Source: Flammeovirgaceae bacterium
GTDB lineage: Bacteria; Bacteroidota; Bacteroidia; Cytophagales; Cyclobacteriaceae
Direction of reading: 5' to 3'
Assembly (NCBI GenBank): GCA_020635915.1
Contig: JACJYU010000001.1
Location: forward strand, 1,774,501-1,838,500
Length of the DNA stretch: 64,000 nucleotides
Part shown: in pieces, positions 1 to 7,218 of the stretch
How positions within the stretch are numbered: position 1 is the stretch's first letter
How the letters are laid out: each line of letters starts with the position of its first letter
The notes under the pieces: model-generated
The model's input: the letters and a program-made list of their open reading frames with translations, nothing else
What the model was told of the DNA's origin: nothing
The model's database searches: none
Program-made: the position numbers and the translations under genes

Positions 1-56
1 CCCCTTGGAAAACATCCAATTATCTACATATATTAGCGTTTGCTTTGACTATCAAT

Positions 57-1283
57 ATGAATAAAATGAAGTACTACAAGGGTCTACTTTTTTTGGTTGG
101 CGGCTCCCTCATTATTTCGTCATGCTCGCTGTTGGGCGGGGGCGGGGGCAAGCCTAGCGCCACAAACCCCGGGCAAATGAGTACTGCCACTGGCCTGGCC
201 TATAACGATGTGGACGCAGGGGGATTCGAGGTGACGCCCTTTGAAGGACAGCCCGATGCGCCAAACACCGTCTTCATTGAGGGGGGACGCGCCATCATGG
301 GATCGTTTGAGGAAGATGTGATGAAGTACCGTGACAATATTGAAAGGACCGTTTCCGTGGCTTCCTTCTATATGGACGAGACCGAGATTGCCAATATCCA
401 CTGGCTTGAATACCTCCACTATCTCGCCAAGGACTCCACACAGGAAGTATATTCTGCCGCCCTGCCAGACACCACCGTTTGGGTAGGCAAGCTGGCCTTT
501 AACGACCCCTATGTTGACCATTACTTAAGGTATCCCGGTTTCCGTTATTTTCCCGTGGTGGGCGTAAGCTGGACCCAGGCAAACAACTATGCCGTGTGGA
601 GGACGCGTGCCGTAAACGTGCAACTCGCGGAGCAATCCGGTGAACAATATGCGGAAACCGATGGCCGTATCCCGTTGGAATCCGGTATCGTTATCCCGGC
701 CTACCGTCTCCCCACCGAAGCGGAGTGGGAATATGCCGCGCAGGCCCTGATAGGGACACAATGGCTGGAGGAAATGCAAACGCACCAGCGCATATACCCC
801 TGGGATGGCCACGCCTTGCGTAACCCTTACGGAAAACAAATGGGCTTCTTCCTGGCCAACTTTAAGCGCGGCCGGGGCGACTATGCCGGTATTGCCGGAC
901 GCCTAAACGATGGTGCCCTGATCACCTCCTATATCTATGAATTTCCACCCAACGACTATGGCCTTTACAACATGGCCGGCAATGTAAGCGAGTGGGTAAT
1001 GGACGTGTACCGTCCTATGTCCTACCAGGATTTCGATGACCTAAACCCTATCCGCAGGGATGGGTTTTTGGACGATGTAAGGGGCTACAACAGCAACAGC
1101 GAACAAAACCCGCAAGGCTTTACCTCCCTTATCACGGACAAGGCGCGCGTTTACAAAGGAGGCTCCTGGAAAGACGTGGCCTATTGGATGTCGCCCGGGA
1201 CCAGGCGTTACCTCGACCAGGATTCCGCAACGGCCACCATTGGGTTCCGTTGTGCCATGATCCGCGCAGGCTCGAACTACTAA
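57..1283 (+). CDS. gldJ: GldJ-type gliding motility lipoprotein (SUMF1/FGE-like domain)
   Basis: Outer-membrane lipoprotein expected to support gliding motility and type IX secretion in Bacteroidota. The N-terminus is a short signal peptide with a lipobox ending ISSC (about residues 16-22). It is followed by the GldJ-like stretch ATGLAYND...GGFE and then a formylglycine-generating-enzyme (sulfatase-modifying factor) fold from about residue 65 to the end, with motifs such as GVSWTQANNYAVWR, YRLPTEAEWEYAAQ, NMAGNVSEWVMD and YKGGSWKD. The family uses this fold structurally; no enzymatic role is implied. ATG 57 is preferred to an upstream TTG at 45; ATG 66 is also possible. GldK is the closest alternative, but no gldLMN genes follow, and the GGFE/IEGGRAIMGSFEEDVM region fits GldJ better. 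Confidence 0.85.
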   Translation: MNKMKYYKGLLFLVGGSLIISSCSLLGGGGGKPSATNPGQMSTATGLAYNDVDAGGFEVTPFEGQPDAPNTVFIEGGRAIMGSFEEDVMKYRDNIERTVSVASFYMDETEIANIHWLEYLHYLAKDSTQEVYSAALPDTTVWVGKLAFNDPYVDHYLRYPGFRYFPVVGVSWTQANNYAVWRTRAVNVQLAEQSGEQYAETDGRIPLESGIVIPAYRLPTEAEWEYAAQALIGTQWLEEMQTHQRIYPWDGHALRNPYGKQMGFFLANFKRGRGDYAGIAGRLNDGALITSYIYEFPPNDYGLYNMAGNVSEWVMDVYRPMSYQDFDDLNPIRRDGFLDDVRGYNSNSEQNPQGFTSLITDKARVYKGGSWKDVAYWMSPGTRRYLDQDSATATIGFRCAMIRAGSNY

Positions 1284-1302
1284 GCCCAAAGAAAATTATT
1301 TC

Positions 1303-1338
1303 GACAAGGCAGCCCCCAAAAGGCTGCCTTTGTCTTTT
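1303..1338. terminator. Bidirectional terminator between gldJ and comF
   Basis: GC-rich arms GACAAGGCAGCC (1303-1314) and GGCTGCCTTTGTC (1322-1334) pair with one bulged base across a short CCCAAAA loop and are followed by TTTT. The site lies between two convergent genes and overlaps the comF stop codon, so it can serve both strands. Confidence 0.7.
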
Positions 1339-2029
1339 ACGTGCCCAATTGTGCCTCTGCGATACAGGCCACGCTAAGTTGTGCACAGCCGTTGCTTACC
1401 AGGTGCATCCCGCAGGCTTCGAGGGTGGCCCCTGTGGTGATGACGTCATCCACGAGCAGGATCCTTTTCCCGGCTATTTTTTCCGCTTGGGCAACGGCAA
1501 ACACGCCTTTCACATTCTCCCAACGCTCCAGTTTTGTTTTACTGGTTTGCGTCTTGGTGCTGGCCTTTCGCACGGAAATGGTTTCGTCCCATGGGACGCC
1601 CAGCACGTAGCCCAGGCCTTCGGCAAACTTGGCACTTTGGTTATAGCCTCTTTTCCTCAACCGGGACGCATGCAACGGCACGGGCACGATCAGGTCAAAG
1701 GCTTCGTTCAGTCCCGCCCTTTTCAGGTCGTGGCCATATACTTTCCCCAATTTAACACCGATCTCCGGGTGGTGTTTGTACTTGAGTTGATGAAGCATTT
1801 TTTGCACGATGCCCCCCTTCTTTAATTGTAAAAATGCCCCGGCATAGGCAAGGGGCAGCCTTCCAAGCAACCGGTCCTTTACCGGGTTGTCCGTGAGGCC
1901 GTAATGGGCCTTGGGAAGGTGGACGAGGCACCGGGTACAAAGCGTGTCTTCCCCGCCCACCAATGAATTGGCACAGGCAAGGCAGTACCGGGGAAAGAAC
2001 AGCGAAACAAAATCGTTCAATATGCCCAT
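1337..2029 (-). CDS. comF: ComF-family phosphoribosyltransferase-like protein
   Basis: ComF homologue, linked in other bacteria to DNA uptake during natural transformation; the biochemical role is not firmly known. The N-terminal part has a four-cysteine zinc-binding pattern (CLAC near residue 17 and CTRC near residue 32). The middle carries the conserved VPVPLH...RLRKRGYNQS block, and the C-terminal part has the PRPP-binding loop ILLVDDVITTGATLEAC. The length of 230 aa is normal for ComF. It is convergent with gldJ and divergent from the AhpD-like gene. The start is the only ATG giving the full zinc-finger module. The family call is firm; actual competence in this organism is inferred. Confidence 0.9.
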   Translation of the reverse strand: MGILNDFVSLFFPRYCLACANSLVGGEDTLCTRCLVHLPKAHYGLTDNPVKDRLLGRLPLAYAGAFLQLKKGGIVQKMLHQLKYKHHPEIGVKLGKVYGHDLKRAGLNEAFDLIVPVPLHASRLRKRGYNQSAKFAEGLGYVLGVPWDETISVRKASTKTQTSKTKLERWENVKGVFAVAQAEKIAGKRILLVDDVITTGATLEACGMHLVSNGCAQLSVACIAEAQLGT

Positions 2030-2042
2030 CGTGGACTATCCA

Positions 2043-2073
2043 TTTGATTTGATGGCGAATGACATCATATTTG
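2043..2073 (+). promoter_or_regulatory. Bacteroidota-type promoter of the AhpD-like gene
   Basis: TTTG (2043-2046), a 19-nt spacer, then CATATTTG (2066-2073), one mismatch from the Bacteroidota -7 element TAnnTTTG. Transcription would begin around 2080, about 14 nt before the ATG at 2094. Confidence 0.6.
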
Positions 2074-2093
2074 CACCCCTAACCCTATGCCCC

Positions 2094-2438
2094 ATGAGCC
2101 AGGTAAAGCAATTTAATGAATACCGGAGCAAGATGAACGAAAAGATACTTGCTTCCGACAGCCTTATTATCAAACGCATCTTCAACCTCGACACCAATGC
2201 TTACGCGGAAGGGGCGTTGGACGCGAAGTCCAAGGAACTCATTGGCCTTACCTGCTCCCTGGTGCTGCGGTGCGATGACTGTGTGCGGTACCACCTCGAA
2301 AAATGCAAAGAAGTGGGCTTTTCGACCGCGCAGGTCAATGAAGCCATGGGCGTGGCCACGCTGGTAGGGGGGACCATAGTAATACCGCACTTAAGGCGGG
2401 CGTTCGAATACTGGGAAGAACTGCATGGCCATGTATAA
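2094..2438 (+). CDS. Carboxymuconolactone decarboxylase / AhpD-like protein
   Basis: Small all-helical protein of the CMD/AhpD superfamily, 114 aa. The family signature C-x2-C-x3-H is present as CDDCVRYH (about residues 58-65), typical of AhpD-like disulfide reductases acting with peroxiredoxins rather than of true decarboxylases. The following segment, VNEAMGVATLVGGTIVIPHLRRAFEYWEEL, is also family-typical. An upstream extension to 1911 is open but would run into the comF 5' region; the promoter at 2043-2073 supports ATG 2094. It overlaps the start of the next gene by 14 bp, suggesting translational coupling. The physiological substrate is unknown. Confidence 0.85.
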   Translation: MSQVKQFNEYRSKMNEKILASDSLIIKRIFNLDTNAYAEGALDAKSKELIGLTCSLVLRCDDCVRYHLEKCKEVGFSTAQVNEAMGVATLVGGTIVIPHLRRAFEYWEELHGHV

Positions 2439-2799
2439 AAAGGACCTTGGGCTGGAAAGGAAGTGGGCCTGGTTGCAAACGGCATTGCACGAAAGGCTGG
2501 GGAAAAAGCCCAAAGACCTGAACGGTGTGCTCTTTTTGATTGGGGTACAGGAGTTGGGGAGGGGGCATGCCCATTTTTCCAAAGAAGAAAAGCAAGACCT
2601 CATGCACATTGCCATTTGCAAGGTGCTCAGCTATTCGGGCTATTATGAACTGGAGGGGATAGACAAGGAGGGGTGGCCCCACTGGAAGCTCATCAAAAAA
2701 CTGCCCCACTTCGATTTGCTGGAACAGGAAAAGTTGTTGAAGATGCATGTGCTTGAATATTTCGAGTTGGAATATGGGTGGGCTACCGACATTGGGTAA
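2425..2799 (+). CDS. Hypothetical protein, coupled to the AhpD-like gene
   Basis: A 124-aa soluble protein I do not recognise. There is no signal peptide or membrane segment. It is rich in Lys, Glu, Trp and Leu, with a central stretch NGVLFLIGVQELGRGHAHFSKEEKQDLMHIAICKV split by charged helices, and an acidic/aromatic C-terminus (EYFELEYGW). The pattern suggests a compact helical protein. ATG 2425 overlaps the upstream gene by 14 bp; ATG 2431 is an alternative start. The overlap and shared direction argue that it is translated with the AhpD-like protein, so a redox-related partner role is possible but only inferred. Confidence 0.75.
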   Translation: MAMYKKDLGLERKWAWLQTALHERLGKKPKDLNGVLFLIGVQELGRGHAHFSKEEKQDLMHIAICKVLSYSGYYELEGIDKEGWPHWKLIKKLPHFDLLEQEKLLKMHVLEYFELEYGWATDIG

Positions 2800-2848
2800 A
2801 TATCGCCCAACTTGGAGGAGGCATTCTTTTATTTACCTGATGGATGGT

Positions 2849-2880
2849 TTTGAATTGGGAACACGCCCTTCTTATCTTAG
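2849..2880 (+). promoter_or_regulatory. Probable promoter of the DUF4175-rsbW-ybeY-mnmG block
   Basis: TTTG (2849-2852), a 20-nt spacer, then TATCTTAG (2873-2880), one mismatch from TAnnTTTG. It sits about 54 nt upstream of the DUF4175 ATG. Confidence 0.5.
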
Positions 2881-2933
2881 TAAATCCTAAACTATGCAAG
2901 CTGTCCGTTCGTTTTCACGGTTAAGACTATTGT

Positions 2934-5900
2934 ATGCAAGAGGGCATTAAAGTGATTGACCGCAGGTTGGATTCCTTCCGAAAAAGGTATTACCTCAACC
3001 TGTTTATTAAGGGGGGGTTGTTGACGCTTTCTTTCGTCCTGCTCTATTTCCTTATCATCAGCCTCATTGAGTACAACCTTTGGCTGGGCGGATGGGCACG
3101 CTTCACCATCCTGGTTTCGTTTTTTGGGCTGGTGGGCTTTTGTGTTTTCCGTTTCCTGAAAGAGCCGCTCTCCTGGTGGATTTACCACAAAGGCCTTGGC
3201 CAGGCAGAAAGCGCCCAGATGATAGGGTCGCATTTTCCAGCCATAAAAGACAGGCTGCTGAACGTGATACAACTCTCGGCCCTTAAGCACGGGGGCGCAT
3301 TGTTGGATGCCGGCATCCTCCAGAAGTCCCGGCAATTTGAAAACGTACGCTTTGAAAGCGCCATAGACCTGGGCGCCAACAAAAAGTACCTCAAATATTT
3401 TTTGGCCCCGTTTGGCATTATGCTGGTCCTTTTCTTTGTGAACAATGGGATCTTCACCCAAAGCACCAAGCGGATTGTCCAGTTCAACAGGGAATTTTCC
3501 CCAGAAGCCCCTTTCTCTTTTGTGGTGCAAAACCCAACCCTGAATGCCTTTATCAATGAAGACTTCACCCTGGACCTAACACTGGAAGGGCAGGCCATGC
3601 CCAAGGCAGTGTACATCCAGTCGGGGAACCAGCGCTTCAAAATGGAGGCGGTCTCAAGCTCTACTTTTACCTACACTTTTGAAAAGCTCCAAAACGAAAT
3701 CCCCTTTCAATTTGAGGCCTCCGGTTTCTATTCCGACCCCTACACCATCCACCTGGTCAACCGCCCGGAGCTTACCCAGCTAAAGATAACGCTTGCCTAC
3801 CCCAGGTACCTCTCCAAACAAAACGAGGTTTTGTTGAACACCGGGAACCTGGAAATTCCCGAGGGCACGAACGTCACCTGGCAGATAGGGGCGGCCAATA
3901 CGGCCAAGGCCATTATGGGGTTCACTTCCCCTGAAAAAGAAAACGATATGCAACTAACTGACAATCAGCAGTTTAGTTATAACCAAAACTTTAAAAACTC
4001 CCAGGGGTATTGGATCGTGCTGGAAAACGAACATTCAAAAAACAAAGACCGCATTTCCTATTCAATAAATGTGCTGAAAGACCAGCCGCCCCAAATCGTA
4101 GTGGACCACCTTCGCGATTCCATTCTTTACAAAACCATCTTGCTGGGCGGCACCATTTCCGATGACTATGGCATTAGCGCACTGGCCCTCCATTACCAAA
4201 AGGTGTCCAAAGATGTGGCCGGCCCCAATAGGTCCATTTCCATCCCGGTCCATAAAAACCAATTGAAGCAAAGCTTCTTTCATCAGTGGGTGCTTGACTC
4301 GCTGCAACTGCAGCCCGGTGAAAGGATCAATTACTACCTGGAAGTATGGGACAATGACGGGGTAAACGGCCACAAGTCCACCCGGTCTTCGTCCTATGTT
4401 TTTGCCCTTCCCAGCAAAGAAGAAATGCGGGCCGATATTGGCAAGTCGCAGGAAAACACCCAGGACAAAATTGACGAAAGCCTGAAAAAGGCCAAAAGCC
4501 TGCAAGAATCCATTAATGAAGCCCAGCAAAAGCTCAGGGGAAAAAAGGTGATGGAATGGCAGGACCAAAAGATGCTGGAGGACCTCGTCAGGCAAAAGGA
4601 AAACCTGGACCAGTTGATCCATGAGCTACAAAAGCAAAACGACATGCTCAACGAAAAGAAAAAGGGGCTTTCCGAAATGGACGAAAAAGTGAAGGAAAAA
4701 TCCGAGCAACTGCAAAAGCTCATGAACGAGCTCCTGGACGAGGAGACCAAAAAGCTCTTTGAGGAACTTGAAAAATTAATGCGCGAAAATTCTGACTTGT
4801 CCGAAATACAGAAGCAACTGGACAAGATGGACCGGAAGGGGATCAACCTTGAGAAAGAACTGGAACGCACGTTGGACCTCTTCAAACAGCTCCAATTTGA
4901 TTACAAACTGGACCAGGGCATACGGGAAATAAAAAGCCAGGTCCAAAAGCAGGAGGAGTTGCTGGAAAAAACAAAAGAAGCGGCAGGGGAAACCAGCAAA
5001 GGCGACAAGCCCGACAAACCGGAAGAGGGAAACAAGGCCCCCGATGGCCAGAAAGGGAACGAAAACCTGGCGCAGGAGCAGGAAGGACTGGAGAAGGAAT
5101 TTGGGCAGTTTGAAAAAACGATGGAGGAGTTGAACAAAATCGGTGAGGAGATAAAGAAACAAGCCGGCACCCCTTCGGAGGGGGATATGGGGGAAGTAAA
5201 GGATTCGCAGCAGCAAAGCCGTGAGTCGCTGGAGCAGGGCGACCCCAAGAAGGCCACTGGGCCACAAAAGCAGTCGGTGGAAAAGATGAAGGCCATGCAA
5301 CAGCAACTGGAAGGGATGCAAAATACCATGCAAATGGAAATAGACATGCAGAATATCGAGTCGTTGAGGCAGGTACTGCATGGGCTGATCAAATTGTCCT
5401 ACGACCAGGAGGACTTAATGAAGGCCTTCGTGCAGGTGCAACAAACAGACCCCAAATACGTGGAGTTGAGCCAGCGGCAATTAAAGATCAAGGATGACGC
5501 TAAAGTGCTGGAAGACAGCCTGTTGGCCCTTGCCAAGCGCGATCCTTTCATGGGTTCCATTGTTACCCGGGAGGTAGGTGGGCTAAACAGCCATGTGGAC
5601 AAGGCGGTGGAGAACATTCGTGAAAGGAGGAAGGGGAACGCGGGTTCTGAGATGCAGTTGTCCATGACCAGCATCAACAACCTGGCCCTGATGCTCAACG
5701 ACCATTTTGATATGCTAATGGACATGATGGCCAATGCCATGCCTTCGAAAGGCAAAGGCAAGGCCAAGGGGGAGCAAAGCCTGGGCGAGCTGCAAAAGCA
5801 GTTGAACCAGCAAATCGAGGAGTTGAAGAACAGCGGGAAGACCGGGAGGCAGTTGTCTGAAGAATTGGCAAAAATGGCCGCAGAGCAGGAGCGGATAAGA

Positions 5901-6278
5901 AGAGCCTTGCAGGAGATGCAGGAAAAGCTGGAGCACCAGGGGGGCAAAGCCCCTGGGGGCGACATCCCCGGCAAAATGGAGCAAACGGAAATGGATTTGG
6001 TGAACAAGCGCCTGACGGAACAAATGATAAGAAGGCAAAGGGACATCCTTACCCGCCTGCTGGAAACAGAGAAGTCCATGAGGGAACAAAACATGGACGA
6101 AGAGCGTAAAGCAGAAACGGCCAAGGAGTATCAAAAGCAAATACCCAAGGCCTTTGAAGAATATTTAAGATTAAAGGAAAAAGAAGTAGAATTGTTGAAA
6201 ACAGTGCCCCCTAAATTGTACCCTTACTACAAAAAGGAGGTGAACGAGTATTTTAAGCGCATTGAAAACTTTCAATAG
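2934..6278 (+). CDS. DUF4175-family large membrane/coiled-coil protein
   Basis: Very large (1114 aa) membrane-anchored protein matching the DUF4175 type common in Bacteroidota; its function is not established. Three hydrophobic segments lie in the first 175 residues: about 23-45, about 54-75, and FGIMLVLFFVNNGIF near 160. A beta-rich region to about residue 490 resembles extracytoplasmic Ig-like repeats. From about 495 to the end it is dominated by Lys/Glu/Gln-rich coiled coil, with a low-complexity Gly/Pro/Asp-rich interruption near 680-705. ATG 2934 follows the promoter at 2849-2880. It is the first gene of a co-directional run with the RsbW-like ATPase, ybeY and mnmG. A structural or scaffolding envelope role is inference. 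Confidence 0.85.
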   Translation: MQEGIKVIDRRLDSFRKRYYLNLFIKGGLLTLSFVLLYFLIISLIEYNLWLGGWARFTILVSFFGLVGFCVFRFLKEPLSWWIYHKGLGQAESAQMIGSHFPAIKDRLLNVIQLSALKHGGALLDAGILQKSRQFENVRFESAIDLGANKKYLKYFLAPFGIMLVLFFVNNGIFTQSTKRIVQFNREFSPEAPFSFVVQNPTLNAFINEDFTLDLTLEGQAMPKAVYIQSGNQRFKMEAVSSSTFTYTFEKLQNEIPFQFEASGFYSDPYTIHLVNRPELTQLKITLAYPRYLSKQNEVLLNTGNLEIPEGTNVTWQIGAANTAKAIMGFTSPEKENDMQLTDNQQFSYNQNFKNSQGYWIVLENEHSKNKDRISYSINVLKDQPPQIVVDHLRDSILYKTILLGGTISDDYGISALALHYQKVSKDVAGPNRSISIPVHKNQLKQSFFHQWVLDSLQLQPGERINYYLEVWDNDGVNGHKSTRSSSYVFALPSKEEMRADIGKSQENTQDKIDESLKKAKSLQESINEAQQKLRGKKVMEWQDQKMLEDLVRQKENLDQLIHELQKQNDMLNEKKKGLSEMDEKVKEKSEQLQKLMNELLDEETKKLFEELEKLMRENSDLSEIQKQLDKMDRKGINLEKELERTLDLFKQLQFDYKLDQGIREIKSQVQKQEELLEKTKEAAGETSKGDKPDKPEEGNKAPDGQKGNENLAQEQEGLEKEFGQFEKTMEELNKIGEEIKKQAGTPSEGDMGEVKDSQQQSRESLEQGDPKKATGPQKQSVEKMKAMQQQLEGMQNTMQMEIDMQNIESLRQVLHGLIKLSYDQEDLMKAFVQVQQTDPKYVELSQRQLKIKDDAKVLEDSLLALAKRDPFMGSIVTREVGGLNSHVDKAVENIRERRKGNAGSEMQLSMTSINNLALMLNDHFDMLMDMMANAMPSKGKGKAKGEQSLGELQKQLNQQIEELKNSGKTGRQLSEELAKMAAEQERIRRALQEMQEKLEHQGGKAPGGDIPGKMEQTEMDLVNKRLTEQMIRRQRDILTRLLETEKSMREQNMDEERKAETAKEYQKQIPKAFEEYLRLKEKEVELLKTVPPKLYPYYKKEVNEYFKRIENFQ

Positions 6279-6316
6279 TTGAAGTGCACGGGCTATTTTA
6301 AATTGGATACTACCAG

Positions 6317-6721
6317 ATGGACAATTTTCGTATTGAAATCCCTTCCCTTTCAGAAAACATAAGGATGATAGAGAGCTTTATCGACAATGCGAAGGAGAAG
6401 TTCCACCTCAATGACGACATCTACGGCAACATAATGATTGCCGTGACCGAGGCCGTCAACAATGCCATTCGCCACGGCAATGAAAACCTATCCACCAGGA
6501 ACGTGACCCTGAGGCTTTCCCTGGAAGACGGGTTGATCAAGTTTAGGGTCGAGGACGAGGGCAGGGGATTTGATTACCACAACCTCCCTGACCCCACCGC
6601 GCCCGAAAACATAGAAAAGCCCGGGGGCAGGGGCATATTCCTGATGAAGCACCTTTCAGACGAGGTGGACTTCAAGGAAGAGGGCAAAGTGGTGGAACTC
6701 AGTTTCTATATCAACAATTAA
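6317..6721 (+). CDS. RsbW-like anti-sigma-type ATPase (HATPase fold)
   Basis: Serine-kinase/anti-sigma-factor-like GHKL ATPase of 134 aa. The Bergerat ATP-binding fold is visible: N-box EAVNNAIRHGN (about residues 45-55), G1 box DEGRGFD, and G2 box PGGRGIFLMKHL. There is no histidine phospho-acceptor domain, so this is the RsbW/SpoIIAB class that phosphorylates an anti-anti-sigma protein or sequesters a sigma factor. No STAS partner or sigma factor is adjacent. The stop TAA overlaps the ybeY ATG (TAATG), giving tight translational coupling. In Bacteroidota this gene is often found before ybeY; its target here cannot be read from sequence. Confidence 0.85.
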   Translation: MDNFRIEIPSLSENIRMIESFIDNAKEKFHLNDDIYGNIMIAVTEAVNNAIRHGNENLSTRNVTLRLSLEDGLIKFRVEDEGRGFDYHNLPDPTAPENIEKPGGRGIFLMKHLSDEVDFKEEGKVVELSFYINN

Positions 6722-7140
6722 TGGCCGTCCGGTTCTTTACCGAAGACGTTGCCTTCAGCCTGCCCTGCCCCAGAAAGGCCAGTACCTGGATAAAAGAGGC
6801 CATAAAAAAGGAAAAAGGCCAACCCGGTGAGTTGAACTATATTTTTTGTTCAGACCGGCATTTGCTTTCCCTCAACCAACAATACCTCCGGCACGACACC
6901 CTTACGGACATTATTACGTTCGACTATTCCGAAGGGAAGGAGGATATCTCTGGGGACATTTATATAAGCATAGACCGGGTAGGTGAAAACGCCATCCGTT
7001 TCAAGGTGCCCTTTGAAGAAGAACTTCACCGGGTGATGGCCCATGGTGTGCTTCACCTGTTGGGTTATAAAGACAAAACCCCCGCTGATAAGGCGCTAAT
7101 GCGCAAAAAAGAAGAAGCTTGCCTATCTTTGCGCAAATAA
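6721..7140 (+). CDS. ybeY: Endoribonuclease YbeY (16S rRNA maturation)
   Basis: Zinc-dependent RNase involved in 3' processing of 16S rRNA and ribosome quality control. The 139-aa length is usual. The core motif HGVLHLLGYKDKTPADKALMRKKEE provides two His ligands. The third ligand position, His in E. coli (GYDH), reads GYKD, as I recall is common in Bacteroidota YbeY. The upstream part has LNQQYLRHDTLTDIITFDYSE, matching the conserved NxxYRxxDxxTDVLSFp block. The ATG overlaps the stop of the RsbW-like gene. The 3' end also contains a candidate promoter for mnmG. Confidence 0.93.
   Translation: MAVRFFTEDVAFSLPCPRKASTWIKEAIKKEKGQPGELNYIFCSDRHLLSLNQQYLRHDTLTDIITFDYSEGKEDISGDIYISIDRVGENAIRFKVPFEEELHRVMAHGVLHLLGYKDKTPADKALMRKKEEACLSLRK
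7124..7131 (+). promoter_or_regulatory. Candidate -7 element upstream of mnmG
   Basis: TATCTTTG matches TAnnTTTG exactly, inside the 3' end of ybeY. No good -33 TTTG is seen at the ideal spacing. Transcription would begin about 7138, just before the first parS-like site, leaving a leader of about 80 nt to the mnmG ATG. Confidence 0.4.
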
Positions 7141-7142
7141 GT

Positions 7143-7158
7143 TGTTCCACGTGGAACC
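7143..7158. other. parS: parS-like ParB binding site 1
   Basis: TGTTCCACGTGGAACC contains a perfect 14-bp palindrome GTTCCACGTGGAAC (7144-7157). The known bacterial parS consensus is TGTTnCACGTGnAACA; only the final base differs. It lies in the short ybeY-mnmG intergenic region, outside any gene. Confidence 0.8.
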
Positions 7159-7189
7159 CAAGGCCATTGCAGGCTGGTGCGGGGAACCA

Positions 7190-7205
7190 TGTTCCACGTG
7201 AAACC
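7190..7205. other. parS: parS-like ParB binding site 2
   Basis: TGTTCCACGTGAAACC matches the parS consensus except for its last base. Its centre is 47 bp from the centre of site 1. It overlaps an in-frame ATG at 7189, which argues that mnmG translation starts downstream at 7219. Confidence 0.78.
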
Positions 7206-7218
7206 TCAAATAAGCAAT

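Noticed and set aside
1184..1825. 213-aa open frame on the + strand across comF
   Set aside because: It is the antisense reading of comF and the gldJ tail; no recognisable domain, high in Cys/His/Phe as expected for a shadow frame.
4776..6140. Several long minus-strand frames within the DUF4175 gene
   Set aside because: These are antisense frames of the Glu/Lys-rich coiled coil (Ser/Phe/Leu-rich translation), a known artefact.
7189..7218. Earlier mnmG starts (ATG 7189 or GTG 7177)
   Set aside because: They would make parS site 2 coding and add residues not typical of MnmG; ATG 7219 gives the standard N-terminus.
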